Below, in pieces: positions 52,123 to 60,617 of a stretch of DNA of 60,617 bases. A program made the translations under genes and the position numbers. The stretch's first letter is position 1. Every line of letters begins with the position of its first letter. The stretch is from Verrucomicrobiota bacterium (GTDB lineage Bacteria > Verrucomicrobiota > Verrucomicrobiia > Chthoniobacterales > Terrimicrobiaceae): positions 1 through 60,617 of the forward strand of contig JAGWWS010000017.1 in assembly GCA_018970255.1 (NCBI GenBank). The letters are read 5' to 3'. A model generated the notes under the pieces. That model searched no databases and was not told the origin of the DNA. It saw nothing but the letters and a program-made list of their open reading frames with translations.

Positions 52123-53187
52123 TCAGGCGGCGCGGAACAACTGGTTGAGCCTGGGGCCGATTTTTTCCAAAGGCAGGCACTCGTCATCGAGGCCGGCCTG
52201 CACGACGGCCTGGGGCATTCCATAAACGGTGCAGGTCTCCGCGTTTTGCGCGATGCACCAGACGGGGAGGGCGTTTTTCAGGGCGCGCACGCCTTCGGCG
52301 CCGTCGGACCCCATTCCGGTGAGGATGATGGCAACAGCGCCGCGCAAGCCGCAGCGGGCGGCGGATTCGAAAAGCACATCGACGGAGGGGCGGCAGGAGT
52401 GGACTGGCGGTGCGTCGGAAAATCGGGTGGCCAGGGCGCCACTTGGATCGCGGAAGAGTTCCAGGTGGCAGCCGCCGGGTGCGATGAGGATTTCGCCGGC
52501 CTTCGGGATGTGCCCGGCCGGGGCTTCCAGAACTTTCAGCGCGCAGCGCCGGTCCAACTGCTCCGCGAGAGAGCGGGTGAAAACGGGGGGCATGTGCTGG
52601 ACGATGACGACGGGGACGGGGAAGTTTTGGGGAAGGAGAGGAAGGATTTCGCCGAGCGCCTTCGGGCCGCCGGTGGAAACGCCGATGAGGAGGATGTCCA
52701 GGTGGGGCGGCACCGACGGGCGGCTTGCACCGGCTGCGGGGGGCGCCGATTGCGCGGGAGGGACCGGTTGGGGGGCGGTTTTGGCGGTTTTGGCGGCCAG
52801 CAACTGCAAAACGCGCGAAATGTCCGCCTTGAGGTCCGTGATGCCGGCCTCCATGGAACCGGCGGCGGGTTTCGCGATGAAATCCATCGCGCCCGAGGAG
52901 AGCGTGCCCAGCGTGATCTCGGCATCCCGCCCGGTGGCTCCGCTGACCATGACAACGGCAACGCCGGGATGCTCCCTGCGGATGTCTGCGAGCACTTCCG
53001 GCCCGTTTTTTTCGGGCATGAAAATATCCAGCAGGACCAGGTCGTAATGGTCCGCCGCCAGGCGCGAGAGGGCGATGGCCCCGTTCGGCGCGGTGGCGGT
53101 TTCCACGCCCGGCAGCGAGGAGGCCGCTTCGGAAAGGATTTTCCGGTAAAGCGCCGAATCATCGACGACCAGGAGGCGCAGCGGCAT
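52123..53187 (-). CDS. cheB: Chemotaxis response regulator methylesterase CheB
   Basis: A 354-residue two-domain protein. Receiver: 'LLVVDDSALYRK', D54 in 'LVLLDIFMPEKNG', 'VSGATGRDAE', 'DFIAKP'. A Pro/Ala-rich linker (about 133-160) joins the methylesterase: catalytic S171 in 'LIGVSTGGPKALGEIL', H198 in 'VIVQHMPPVFTRSLAEQL', D294 in 'ILTGMGSDGAEGVRALK'. It removes receptor methyl groups and deamidates Gln when phosphorylated by CheA, giving adaptation together with CheR. Nine bases separate it from the receptor gene upstream. Confidence 0.96.
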   Translation of the reverse strand: MPLRLLVVDDSALYRKILSEAASSLPGVETATAPNGAIALSRLAADHYDLVLLDIFMPEKNGPEVLADIRREHPGVAVVMVSGATGRDAEITLGTLSSGAMDFIAKPAAGSMEAGITDLKADISRVLQLLAAKTAKTAPQPVPPAQSAPPAAGASRPSVPPHLDILLIGVSTGGPKALGEILPLLPQNFPVPVVIVQHMPPVFTRSLAEQLDRRCALKVLEAPAGHIPKAGEILIAPGGCHLELFRDPSGALATRFSDAPPVHSCRPSVDVLFESAARCGLRGAVAIILTGMGSDGAEGVRALKNALPVWCIAQNAETCTVYGMPQAVVQAGLDDECLPLEKIGPRLNQLFRAA

Positions 53188-53196
53188 GGCGGGGTT

Positions 53197-55281
53197 TCAG
53201 ATTTTGAAACGGGAGACGAGCCCGCGGAGGGACCCGGCCAGGTTGCTGAGTTCGCCCGCCCCCGAGGAGATGCTGGCGGCGCCCTTGGCGGAATCGCCGG
53301 CGGCCTGGGAGACGCCGTGGATGTTGCGGGAGACCTCGGCGGCGCCGGAGGAGGCGCTTTGGACATTTTCCGAGAGCACCTTGGTGGACGAGGTCACGCT
53401 ATGGAGGGAGCGGACGATTTCCGAAGTGGTGGCGGATTGCTCCTCCACCGCGGCGGCGATGCTGCTCGCGATCTGGCTGACCTGCTCGATGACGGAGGCC
53501 ACATCGTCGATGGCCACCATGGAATTCGCGGTGTTTTCCTGGATGAGCGAAACCTGCCTGCGGATGTCCTCGGTGGCGGAGGCGGACTGGCGGGCGAGTT
53601 CCTTGACCTCGTTCGCGACGACGGCGAATCCGCGCCCCGCCTCGCCGGCGCTGGCGGCTTCGATGGTGGCGTTGAGGGCGAGGAGGTTGGTTTGTTCGGC
53701 GATCTGGTTGATGAGTTCCACGATCTTGCCGATCTGCCTGGCGGAGTCGTCGAGCTTGACCATGAGTTCCCGGGTTTGGCGGGCCTGCTGGTCGGCCTTG
53801 CGGGCGATCTCGGATTCCTGGGCGCAATTGCGGGCGACCTCGCTGATCGAGGAGGACATCTCCTCGAGGGCGGCGGAAACGGTGGTGGCCGATTGGTTGA
53901 TTTGGTTCGCCGAATCGGACATCGACTTGGAGTTGCTGGCGAGTTGTTCGCCCGCGGCGGCGACGGTTTGCGCCTGGACATTGGTTTCCTCGGCGCCGGC
54001 GGCCTGCTGGTTGGCCGTCTCGGTGAGCATCGACGAGGCGCCGGTGAGGGAGTCCGAGGTTTTTTTGATTTCCTCGACCATTTTCCGGAGGTTTTCCACG
54101 CACTGGTTGACGGAGTCCGCAAGGACACCCACCTCGTCGCTGCGTGCCACATCGACGCGGGCCGTGAGGTCGCCGTTGGCGAGTTTTTCCACCGCCTTCG
54201 CACAGGCGACGACGGGCTTGCTGATCGAGCGCCCGATGAAGAACGCGGAGACCAGGAGAATCAGCACCGCGGCGGCCGCCATGCCGTAGGCGATTTCATG
54301 GACATTGCGGAGGAGGTCCTGCTCGGTGACGCTGACGGTGAGAATCCAGCCGAGGCCCGGATAACCCAGGGCGCCCTGGGATTTGGCGTAGCCCGAGATT
54401 TGCCAGACATGCTTGTCGGGGCATTTTTCGCGGAGGGAACCCGAGTTGCCTCCCTGTGCCTTTTTGATGGATTCGGTGCCGATCTCGCCGAGGCCTTGCT
54501 TGAGGATGGTTTCCCCGGAGCGGTGGAAGGATGCGGCCCCCGAAAGGGCCGGTTCGAGGTAGGCGAGGAGTGTGCCGTCCTTCGTGGCCATGGTGATCTC
54601 GCCGGATTTGATCCCCTTTTTCTCGAGGGATTTGTTGGTCGCGAGGAGGATGTCCTCGACGAGAGTGAAATCCGCGAGGTTCCTCCAAACGCCTTGGAAC
54701 TCCCCGCCGGCCCCGAGGATGGGGGCGGAGTAGCCGATCACGAGCGATTGCGGGCCGAAGACCGCCACGGCATCGGGATCGCGGGCGACATCGGTGACCA
54801 CGGTGCCGGAGAGGATTTCGCTCTCCGTGAAGGCGCCGCCCTTGCTGTTTTTGAACCATTCGGTTTGGGAAAAATCCTTCCCGATGAGCGGGGCGGTGTT
54901 GATGGGCTTGTTTTTCGCATCGACGGTGTTGACGGCGATGCAGCGGCCGTCGCGGTCCAGAACCATGCTGAGCGAGTAGATGCCGTAGAGGCGGACATAG
55001 TTGTTGATGGCCTCGACGATCGCCTGGTTGACTTGGGGATCGGTCCACGGGCCGGATTTCAGGACCGCGTTCGAGGCAAAGGCCTGCACATCGCCGTAGC
55101 GCTCGAAGAGGTTCCTCTCGATGGTGTCGAGCGAGGCGGTGGCGAGGGTGTTCATCTCCGCCGAGGCCATTTCGGTGATGGTGTTCGCGCCCTTGATCGC
55201 GAGGGCGACGAGGCCGGCCAATGGGACCAGCCCTGCGGCCGCCATGCTCAGGATGATTCGTAAGGAGAGGTTGAGTTTCAT
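53197..55281 (-). CDS. Methyl-accepting chemotaxis protein, dCache type
   Basis: A 694-residue transmembrane receptor. First span '[20 protein letters not shown]', a large periplasmic double-Cache domain (about residues 35-320, with '[20 protein letters not shown]' and '[20 protein letters not shown]'), second span '[19 protein letters not shown]', a HAMP domain ('[20 protein letters not shown]'), then the long signalling coiled coil with the CheA/CheW-binding tip '[20 protein letters not shown]' and '[20 protein letters not shown]'. The start overlaps the cheA stop by four bases, so receptor and kinase are co-translated. dCache domains usually bind amino acids or other small metabolites; the ligand is not predictable. 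No C-terminal NWETF-type tether is seen. Confidence 0.93.
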   Translation of the reverse strand: MKLNLSLRIILSMAAAGLVPLAGLVALAIKGANTITEMASAEMNTLATASLDTIERNLFERYGDVQAFASNAVLKSGPWTDPQVNQAIVEAINNYVRLYGIYSLSMVLDRDGRCIAVNTVDAKNKPINTAPLIGKDFSQTEWFKNSKGGAFTESEILSGTVVTDVARDPDAVAVFGPQSLVIGYSAPILGAGGEFQGVWRNLADFTLVEDILLATNKSLEKKGIKSGEITMATKDGTLLAYLEPALSGAASFHRSGETILKQGLGEIGTESIKKAQGGNSGSLREKCPDKHVWQISGYAKSQGALGYPGLGWILTVSVTEQDLLRNVHEIAYGMAAAAVLILLVSAFFIGRSISKPVVACAKAVEKLANGDLTARVDVARSDEVGVLADSVNQCVENLRKMVEEIKKTSDSLTGASSMLTETANQQAAGAEETNVQAQTVAAAGEQLASNSKSMSDSANQINQSATTVSAALEEMSSSISEVARNCAQESEIARKADQQARQTRELMVKLDDSARQIGKIVELINQIAEQTNLLALNATIEAASAGEAGRGFAVVANEVKELARQSASATEDIRRQVSLIQENTANSMVAIDDVASVIEQVSQIASSIAAAVEEQSATTSEIVRSLHSVTSSTKVLSENVQSASSGAAEVSRNIHGVSQAAGDSAKGAASISSGAGELSNLAGSLRGLVSRFKI

Positions 55282-57986
55282 ATGGTGTGGGTTGGTTCGG
55301 CTTGGGCCGGGAGTTGTTTGATGGGGTGGTTGAGGTTTTGGGAAGGGTTTGCGGTGAGAAGGAAGCGGCCTTCCGCGACCAGCGACTGGGTGGGTTGCGC
55401 GGTGGATGAGAGACCGTCGAGGATGGCCGGGAGGTCGAGCACGAGGGTCAGGCGGCCGAACAGGACGGCGCTGCCGAAGACCCCGGGCGAGGAGAGCGTG
55501 CCCTGTTCGATTTGCGAGTCGGGAAGCTCGACGGAATCGAGGATTTTCGTCGCGATGAAGCCGGTGTTCCCGTGCGGGGGCCTCGGCACGATGATAAAGA
55601 ATTCGCCAAGCGCGGTGTCTGGCGCGCCGACGGGGATGGCATCCGAAAAACGGACCAGGCGGATGGTGGAATCGTGGTTTTTGCGGAGGCAATCGATGTT
55701 GCCGATCCTTTCGATATCCGCGGCGGAGACCGACTCGACGCGCTGGACCTGGCCCAGGCGGACGGCCAGCGGCTCGGAGCCGCCGGCCTGGAAAACCAGC
55801 ACCCGCGAGGAGGTGGAGGCTGAGGAAACTTCGAGGGCCTTGGTGGAGCCCAGGGCTTTCTGCGCGGCCGGGATGCGGCCCTGGGCGATTGAAGGGGGAT
55901 CGAGGATCAAGGCGATCTCGCCCTGGCCCAAAAGAGTCGCGCCGCTGTAGCAATTGGCGGTGCGGAGGTGGCGGCCCAGCGGCTTCACGACGATTTCCTC
56001 GTTGCTGCGTATTTCGTCCACGACGAGGCCGAAGATCGAGTGCTCAAGTTGCAGGAGGACGACAAACTCGTCCCTGCCGCCGGATGGCGCGCCGAGGATT
56101 TCCGCAAGCGAGACAACGGGGATGAGTTCGCCCCGGAGTTCCAGCACGCGTGCACCGCCGATGGTTTTGATCGGGCATTCCCCGCCGGGGCGGACGATTT
56201 CCTCGACATTGATTTGGGGAAGCGCGTAGCCCGAGCCCCGGCAACCGACGATGAGGGCGGGGACGATGGCCAGCGTGAGGGGGAGGCGGATCGTGATGCG
56301 CGTGCCCTGCCCCACGCGGCTGTCGAGGTCCACATGGCCGCCGAGTTTTTCGATGTTGGTTTTGACAACGTCCATTCCCACCCCGCGGCCCGAAATGTCG
56401 CTGACGGCTGCCGCCGTGGAGAACCCGGCGGCGAAAATGAGGTTGAGCGCCTCGTTGTCCGAAAGGCGCGAGGCCTGTTCCGCCGAGAGCATGCCTTTTT
56501 CCACGGCCTTGGCCTTGAGTCGCGCGGGGTCGATGCCCGCGCCGTCGTCGGAGACCTCGATTTGCACCCGGCCGGCGAGGTGGGCGGCGGAGAGCCGCAC
56601 GGTGCCGTGGGCCGGCTTCCCGGCGGCGAGGCGGTCGCCGGCTTTTTCGATCCCGTGGTCGATGCTGTTGCGGACGAGGTGGGTGAGTGGGTCGGAGAGG
56701 CCCTCGATGAGCGTGCGGTCCAATTCCACATCGTCGCCGAAGACTTCGAGTTGGATGTCCTTGTTGAGCTTTTGCCCGAGGTCGCGGACGATGCGGTTGA
56801 ATTTTCCGAAGAGGCCGCCCATGGGCTGCAGGCGGGCACGCATAACGGTATCCTGCAGGCTGGAGGTGACGGAGCTGATTTCCTGGACGATGGAATGGAG
56901 TTCATCCCGGTCCCCATTGCCCGTTCCCGCCCCGGCGAGGCGGAGGAGCTTGTTGCGGCCGAGGACCATTTCGCCCGCGAGGTTCATGAGGATGTCGAGC
57001 AGGCCGACATTGATGCGGATCGTCTCTTCGGCCTTGCGCCGCTGGTCGGGCACCGGCTTGGGATCGATGTTCGTGACGCCCGGTTTTTCAGCCACCGCGG
57101 GGGCGGAGGCTGGGCGGGGCACGGGGGATTTGTGCACTGCGACGATCTCGCTGGATGCCGCGGCGGGCCTGCATGCGCCCTGCGGGTTCGACTTCGCCCA
57201 ATCCTTCAAAACAGCCGAGGGCACCTCGGTGATTTGGCTGCCATCGATCCCCAGCGCGCCGCCGAGAATGAATGGCTCGAGGGCGGTTTGGAAAAACACC
57301 CGCGCCACCGGAGAAAAATCCGCCACCTTCGCCAGCGAGGCCTCCGAAGGCACTCCGAGCACGGTGTCCAGAATATCGCCGATCGAGCGCAACTCGCGGA
57401 AGAACTCCTCGGCTTCCTGACCATGCACCTTGGCATGCTCCCCGAGGTCGAGGTGGATCGAGTAGAAGTTCCTGCCGTGTTTGAGGCCCTCCACGAGGGT
57501 TTCGGCGGAAAACGAAAATCCATCGAGAGCCGGATGGGGATAACCACAAGCAGCCTCGGGCGCGGGCTTGGCAGGGCTCGGCGGGGCGGGTGCGGGCTTG
57601 GATCCGGAGCGGTTGTCGAGGATGGCCTGGAGTCCCGCGGTTTCGTCGTCGCAGAGGATTTTCCCTGCGCCCTCGGGATCCTCCAGCATGAAACGCAGCT
57701 TGTCGGAGGTGGAAATCAAAAGCGTCATCATGTCCCCGTCCGCATGGATCTCCCCGTCGCGCAGGAGCGACATCACGCTTTCCATCACATGGGCCAGATT
57801 GACGATCGGCTCGAACCCGAAGAAGCCCGCCGCGCCCTTGATGCTGTGGACGGAGCGGAACACGCTGTTGAGCAGGTCTGAGTCGGAGGGATTCGTCTCG
57901 AGAAGGATCAGGTTGGCCTCGAGGGATTGGATGTGCTCGCCGGATTCCTGCACAAACAGGTCCATCATTTCCTGGTCGCCGCTCAT
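55278..57986 (-). CDS. cheA: Chemotaxis histidine kinase CheA with tandem CheW-like domains
   Basis: A 902-residue kinase. P1: phospho-His H47 in '[18 protein letters not shown]'. A middle region (140-330) includes a second helical bundle or P2-like part. P3 dimerisation '[20 protein letters not shown]'. P4 ATPase: N box '[19 protein letters not shown]', G1 '[17 protein letters not shown]', G2 '[12 protein letters not shown]'. P5: a CheW-like domain ('[18 protein letters not shown]', '[18 protein letters not shown]'), then a second complete CheW-like domain ('[20 protein letters not shown]', '[15 protein letters not shown]'). Most CheA proteins have one; the extra one may link more receptors per array. 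The gene overlaps the STAS gene and the receptor gene by four bases each. Confidence 0.95.
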   Translation of the reverse strand: MSGDQEMMDLFVQESGEHIQSLEANLILLETNPSDSDLLNSVFRSVHSIKGAAGFFGFEPIVNLAHVMESVMSLLRDGEIHADGDMMTLLISTSDKLRFMLEDPEGAGKILCDDETAGLQAILDNRSGSKPAPAPPSPAKPAPEAACGYPHPALDGFSFSAETLVEGLKHGRNFYSIHLDLGEHAKVHGQEAEEFFRELRSIGDILDTVLGVPSEASLAKVADFSPVARVFFQTALEPFILGGALGIDGSQITEVPSAVLKDWAKSNPQGACRPAAASSEIVAVHKSPVPRPASAPAVAEKPGVTNIDPKPVPDQRRKAEETIRINVGLLDILMNLAGEMVLGRNKLLRLAGAGTGNGDRDELHSIVQEISSVTSSLQDTVMRARLQPMGGLFGKFNRIVRDLGQKLNKDIQLEVFGDDVELDRTLIEGLSDPLTHLVRNSIDHGIEKAGDRLAAGKPAHGTVRLSAAHLAGRVQIEVSDDGAGIDPARLKAKAVEKGMLSAEQASRLSDNEALNLIFAAGFSTAAAVSDISGRGVGMDVVKTNIEKLGGHVDLDSRVGQGTRITIRLPLTLAIVPALIVGCRGSGYALPQINVEEIVRPGGECPIKTIGGARVLELRGELIPVVSLAEILGAPSGGRDEFVVLLQLEHSIFGLVVDEIRSNEEIVVKPLGRHLRTANCYSGATLLGQGEIALILDPPSIAQGRIPAAQKALGSTKALEVSSASTSSRVLVFQAGGSEPLAVRLGQVQRVESVSAADIERIGNIDCLRKNHDSTIRLVRFSDAIPVGAPDTALGEFFIIVPRPPHGNTGFIATKILDSVELPDSQIEQGTLSSPGVFGSAVLFGRLTLVLDLPAILDGLSSTAQPTQSLVAEGRFLLTANPSQNLNHPIKQLPAQAEPTHTI

Positions 57987-58288
57987 GGGTTGTCTCCCGT
58001 GTTTTCCAAAATGGCATGCCTCTCGAGGCGGAGATCCGAAACCAGCGCGGCGGCCGCTTCGGAAAAGCGGATGCGGAGTTCGATGCCCAGTCGCCGGCAA
58101 TCGTTCGATGCGGCAAGGATCATGGCGAGAGCCTCCGAGCCCGGCGGTTCCTGGCCGGAGAGGTCGATGCAGACCGCGCTCCCCTCCCCCGATTCTTCAA
58201 GTGCCCCGAGCAATTCCGCGGCATGGATTCGGCCCAACGGCTTGTCGAACCGCAACACCGCAGATCCATTTTCGAGTGACTGTTTCAT
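57983..58288 (-). CDS. STAS-domain protein in the chemotaxis operon
   Basis: A 101-residue protein with a single STAS fold, as in anti-sigma factor antagonists: 'GSAVLRFDKPLGRIHAAELL', 'AVCIDLSGQEPPGSEALAMI', 'LAASNDCRRLGIELRIRFSE', 'AAALVSDLRLERHAILENT'. The site where antagonists carry the phosphorylated Ser is filled by 'PPGSEAL', so the Ser is present. It starts inside the end of cheW and ends inside cheA, four bases each, making it a built-in operon member. It could scaffold the array, bind a nucleotide, or pass a signal to a partner switch. Its link to CheA is inferred from position alone. Confidence 0.75.
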   Translation of the reverse strand: MKQSLENGSAVLRFDKPLGRIHAAELLGALEESGEGSAVCIDLSGQEPPGSEALAMILAASNDCRRLGIELRIRFSEAAAALVSDLRLERHAILENTGDNP

Positions 58289-58821
58289 TCGGTTCTGGAT
58301 TTTCGGGTTTCCACAATCGAGACCAGCGCCCCCACGCGCAGCACCATGACAAGTTCCCCGCCATCGCTGATCACACCGGCGATGAACCGGGAGTCCAAGC
58401 CGCTCAGGGCTTCGGGCGGGGCCGGGAGAATGGAGGTTTCCGGAGGGAGAATGTCGCCGATCGCGTCCACGAGCACACCGATGGGATCGGAATCCGCCGC
58501 CTCGCATTCCTTGGGAGGATTCGAGAGCCGCAAGAGGTCCGCGGAGGTTTTGAAAACAATGCAGCGGTTTGCCCCGGCGGATTCGCCCTGCGGTTGGCCG
58601 AGGCGGACCTCCAAATCGAGCGCGGTGAGAATGTGCCCGCGGAGATGGATCACGCCCCGGACATAATCGGGCGCGAGGCGCACCGGCGTGACCACCGGGC
58701 TGCGCAGGACTTCCTTTACCCAGAGGAGGTCGCAGGCATAGCGCTGCCCCCCGGACTCGAAGCAGAGCAGTTGGGATTTGAAGGATTGGCCCGGAGTTTG
58801 GAGAGGGACGAGCTGGGACAT
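58285..58821 (-). CDS. cheW: Chemotaxis adaptor CheW
   Basis: A 178-residue CheW domain protein linking receptors to CheA. Blocks: 'QLLCFESGGQRYACDLLWVK', 'EVLRSPVVTPVRLAPDYVRG', 'VIHLRGHILTALDLEVRLG', 'DPIGVLVDAIGDILPPET', 'FIAGVISDGGELVMVLRVGA'. It matches the CheW pattern of two beta-barrels, with the V-R-G-x-x-x-L-R-G block that contacts CheA. The length is normal. It overlaps the STAS gene by four bases and lies 39 bases after cheX. Confidence 0.94.
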   Translation of the reverse strand: MSQLVPLQTPGQSFKSQLLCFESGGQRYACDLLWVKEVLRSPVVTPVRLAPDYVRGVIHLRGHILTALDLEVRLGQPQGESAGANRCIVFKTSADLLRLSNPPKECEAADSDPIGVLVDAIGDILPPETSILPAPPEALSGLDSRFIAGVISDGGELVMVLRVGALVSIVETRKSRTE

Positions 58822-58860
58822 GCGGGCTAAAACGGGCCGGGTTCCTCACTCCGCCGGCGC

Positions 58861-59349
58861 TCAGTTTTCAAAAGTGGCATAAACATGCACGGTCACAGGA
58901 CGGTCGAAGCCCTCCAAGGCGTATTCATTCGAGACACCGAGCGTGGCGTTTTTGGCGGAAACGCGAATGCTTTCGCCGCGCACCACGCTGGGAATGCTAA
59001 GAGTGCAATTGAAACCCAGGTCGCACAGGCGCGACTTGAGGTTGCCGGAGACCATGTTCGTGAGTTCCCCGACGGCGTCTGTCATTTCGGGCTCGCCGAC
59101 TTCGCCGCCGAGAATTTTTTCCGCGACATGGCGGGCGGTTGATTCGGAGAAGGTCGTGTAAACAATCCCGTTTACCTTGCCACTCAACCCCACCGAGCCG
59201 CTCATGCCGCTGAATTCGGTGGAGCGCGGGGCGTTGGTGGATCCGGCACCTGGCGTGGCTTCGAGGGAAACCATGGTTTGAAAAACCTGCAACACGGTTT
59301 GGTCGATGATGCCGAGAATCGTTGCGGACTGGCTTTCTGGGGTGGACAT
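58861..59349 (-). CDS. cheX: CheX-type chemotaxis phosphatase
   Basis: A 162-residue protein of the CheC/CheX/FliY family. The dephosphorylation motif E-x-x-N is in 'AVGELTNMVSGNLKSRLCDL', and 'GSVGLSGKVNGIVYTTFSES', 'ARHVAEKILGGE' and the strand-rich C-terminus 'RPVTVHVYATFEN' agree with CheX. Only one such motif is present, which favours CheX over CheC. It removes phosphate from CheY, ending the signal. It is the first gene of the operon; TTGACG (59414-59419, minus strand) with a poor TACCTA (59392-59397) 16 bases on is a possible weak promoter. The large array region lies upstream. Confidence 0.88.
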   Translation of the reverse strand: MSTPESQSATILGIIDQTVLQVFQTMVSLEATPGAGSTNAPRSTEFSGMSGSVGLSGKVNGIVYTTFSESTARHVAEKILGGEVGEPEMTDAVGELTNMVSGNLKSRLCDLGFNCTLSIPSVVRGESIRVSAKNATLGVSNEYALEGFDRPVTVHVYATFEN

Positions 59350-59600
59350 GGTCAGGTGTTCAAAAAAAGAAAAACGGGTGAGGAATCGCCGTAGGTATCC
59401 AAAGATTTTTTGGCGTCAAATCAAAAGCACCGATGCATTCAAAATGGAAACATCGCGTGGTCCAATCGACATCACGGCATCTTCAAAAAGAGTGTTCCTG
59501 TGAAACATCATCCGGCGGGAGGGCAGTCGCAAGGATGCCTCCTCTCATGGAAGGCGGGGCTTGGAGTGATTTACTAGATCTCCGTTCTCCAAGACACGTT
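59350..59600. other. Gene-poor region upstream of cheX
   Basis: About 250 bases with no supported gene. It holds the likely promoter of the chemotaxis operon on the minus strand and a 7-bp inverted repeat (CTTGGAG 59560-59566, CTCCAAG 59587-59593, 20-base loop) immediately before the 42-bp array. Confidence 0.5.
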
Positions 59601-59896
59601 ATCTTCGCAAATGAATCGGTATTTTGTTTTCGTTGGGAGACTGTCTTCACGCGCGCATTGGTATTTCAATGTTATCCGTTAGTTGTCTTCACGCAGGAGT
59701 TGGTATTTTGATGTTTTTGATTCATTGTCTTCACGACCAAGTGGGTTTTTTAATGTATTTGATTAACTATCTTCGCGTAAACATGGGTTTTCCGATTTTT
59801 TTGGTAAACTCTCTTCACAGTGATATTGGCATTTTGTTTTGCGCTGGAAGTTATCTTCGCAGCGAAGTCGGTATTTGGATTTCTGTGTGAAGACAA
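59601..59896. repeat. Array of seven degenerate 42-bp units plus an inverted end copy
   Basis: Seven units start at 59601, 59643, 59685, 59727, 59769, 59811 and 59853, each exactly 42 bases after the last. All share TCTTC-R-C-R, then after a variable gap R-T-N-GG-Y-W-TTT. Twelve columns are invariant in all seven, while others in the same unit are fully variable. A reversed copy of the left motif (GTGAAGACAA, 59887-59896) closes the array. It is AT-rich in a GC-rich genome and lies between the divergent chemotaxis operon and a winged-helix gene. It has the look of a phased protein-binding array, since 42 bp is four helical turns. A 14-codon frame follows the period, but unit 1 has an in-frame stop. 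Confidence 0.85.
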
Positions 59897-59942
59897 CGTC
59901 TCAAAGAGTTGACTCCACCTTGTAAATTTGGAGGATGAGTTC

Positions 59943-60320
59943 ATGAGCGACTCGAACGACCCCGCAACCCATGAGACCGGACTGGCACGGCCCGGCAAAC
60001 GCTACGACCAATCCACCATTTCCACACGTTCCGAATTGTTGTGTTTGGTTGGAGAAGTGAATCGCTTGAAAATTTTGGCCTCGTTGCACGGCGATCGACA
60101 ACTGAGCATCCAAGGAATCGCCCGTCATGTCGGGGGCAATCCGGATGTGGTATCGCGTCATGTGAAAAAGCTCCGCGAAGCGGGGGTGCTGGAGTGGGTC
60201 GCCATTCAGGACGAGGATCTCCGGGTGTGCCACCACCGTCTCAAGCCGGGATTTTCCGAAACCGACGAGGCCGGAAACCGCTGGATCAATCTGGGCAAGG
60301 TGAAATTTTGTCTCGATTGA
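59943..60320 (+). CDS. Small winged-helix (ArsR-like) DNA-binding protein
   Basis: A 125-residue protein. Core helices: 'TRSELLCLVGEVNRLKILAS', 'LHGDRQLSIQGIARHVGGNP', the recognition helix 'PDVVSRHVKKLREAGVLEWV', and a wing 'AIQDEDLRVCHHRLKPGF'. This is an ArsR/MarR-like winged helix without the metal-binding Cys box of classical ArsR sensors. GGAGG at 59930-59934 is eight bases before ATG 59943 and fixes the start. It is the first gene to the right of the 42-bp array, only about 50 bases away, so it is the natural candidate to bind that array. Target and signal are unknown. Confidence 0.75.
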   Translation: MSDSNDPATHETGLARPGKRYDQSTISTRSELLCLVGEVNRLKILASLHGDRQLSIQGIARHVGGNPDVVSRHVKKLREAGVLEWVAIQDEDLRVCHHRLKPGFSETDEAGNRWINLGKVKFCLD

Positions 60321-60444
60321 ATTCAGGTCATCCGCCGGATCGAAATGAGACGGCCCCGTCTATGTCTAGCGGGCCTCGTAGCGGAATTCGGGACGAGTTT
60401 CGATGGCTGTTGGTGCGGCCTTGCGGACTGCGGTTGAAATTTTT

Positions 60445-60617
60445 TCAAAATTCCGCGCTGGGAATCCGCGCGGCTTTTCGCCGGCGCAGATACCACCATC
60501 CGGATCCGAGCAGCAACAACAGCGCGGTGGCGTAGGTTTCGGGCTCGGGGACGGGGATGACTTGGTTGGCAAATTCGCCGCCGAGGATTTGGTAGCCGGT
60601 GCCGACGAAGCTGTTGG
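60445..60617 (-). CDS. PEP-CTERM sorting-domain protein, C-terminal part (5' end outside window)
   Basis: The frame enters from the right edge and ends at TGA (60445-60447), about 57 residues. It carries a complete PEP-CTERM tail: 'VIPVPEPETYATALLLLLGS' with the Pro-Glu-Pro motif, one membrane helix, then a basic stop 'YLRRRKAARIP'. Such proteins are exported and processed by an exosortase, which must lie elsewhere in the genome, and end up at the cell surface or in exopolysaccharide. The functional domain lies outside the window. The region between this stop and the winged-helix gene (60321-60444) holds a short hairpin (AGACGG/CCGTCT) and nothing else recognised. Confidence 0.85.
   Translation of the reverse strand, partial: NSFVGTGYQILGGEFANQVIPVPEPETYATALLLLLGSGWWYLRRRKAARIPSAEF

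Noticed and set aside
50848..55263. Very long open frame (1,471 codons) antisense to the chemotaxis genes
   Set aside because: It is rich in Gly, Ala, Asp and Glu with no domain, and arises because high third-position GC removes stops from the opposite strand. The genes on the minus strand are all recognised families.
59624..59890. 88-residue frame with 14-residue repeats across the 42-bp array
   Set aside because: Unit 1 has an in-frame stop, there is no ribosome site, and third codon positions such as those of the Leu and His/Arg codons are invariant. The conservation fits a DNA motif better than a protein, though the coding idea is kept as the main alternative.
59601..59896. CRISPR array
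   Set aside because: The repeated part is short and split into two motifs, the repeats are degenerate, and the spacers are not of unique-sequence type with identical repeats. No cas genes are present.

Overview
The window comes from a GC-rich, motile, diderm bacterium, most likely a member of Verrucomicrobiota. This is an inference from several signs. MurC and MurB are fused in one chain inside a nearly complete division and cell wall (dcw) cluster. FtsZ is divergent. A secreted protein ends in the tail style common in that phylum, with a Phe-Tyr-Arg-Ile near its end. A PEP-CTERM sorting tail, a DUF2270 membrane protein and a rhomboid-like protein are also present. The MurE signature DNPR predicts meso-diaminopimelate peptidoglycan. 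No tRNA, rRNA, CRISPR array, insertion sequence or prophage was recognised.

Layout. 1-0.4 kb: the 3' end of a flagellin gene and its terminator. 0.5-11 kb: mixed housekeeping and accessory genes (a secreted CrtC/AttH-like lipocalin, lysA, a periplasmic TPR protein, recQ, an AraC-type regulator, a rhomboid-like protein, a DUF2270 protein, mazG, a glycosyltransferase-like protein). 11-20.4 kb: two small convergent ribbon-helix-helix-like paralogues, then a 2,841-residue secreted protein with a GH13 alpha-amylase module, calcium-loop repeats and a GH57-like module. 20.5-21.7 kb: an aspartate-type aminotransferase. 21.7-40.2 kb, minus strand: the dcw cluster in the order mraZ, rsmH, ftsL, ftsI, murE, murF, mraY, murD, lysM gene, ftsW, murG, murC-murB, ddl, ftsQ, ftsA, ftsZ. 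Most junctions overlap by 1 or 4 bases, and three MraZ boxes sit over the promoter. 40.4-49.5 kb: cysS, a left-handed beta-helix protein, ndk, glgB, a split chromate-transporter pair, a CYTH/VTC-like protein, prmC and murA. 49.7-59.3 kb, minus strand: a chemotaxis operon cheX, cheW, STAS gene, cheA, transmembrane receptor, cheB, cheR, soluble receptor, cheY. 59.35-59.94 kb: a gene-poor AT-rich stretch holding seven 42-bp units. 59.9 kb to the end: a small winged-helix regulator and the C-terminus of a PEP-CTERM protein.

How the parts fit. MurA, MurB, MurC, MurD, MurE, MurF, Ddl, MraY and MurG form an almost complete lipid II pathway. FtsL, FtsQ, FtsI, FtsW, FtsA and FtsZ use that product at the division site. 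LysA drains the same meso-DAP pool to lysine. The chemotaxis operon has kinase, adaptor, receptors, both adaptation enzymes, response regulator and a CheX phosphatase, and it pairs with the flagellin gene. GlgB and the giant amylase-like protein handle alpha-glucans inside and outside the cell.

The least explained features are the 42-bp array between the chemotaxis operon and the winged-helix gene, the GH13-GH57 fusion with its calcium-loop arrays, the degenerate T7 loop of FtsZ, and a 26-bp palindromic repeat found in two convergent gene gaps.
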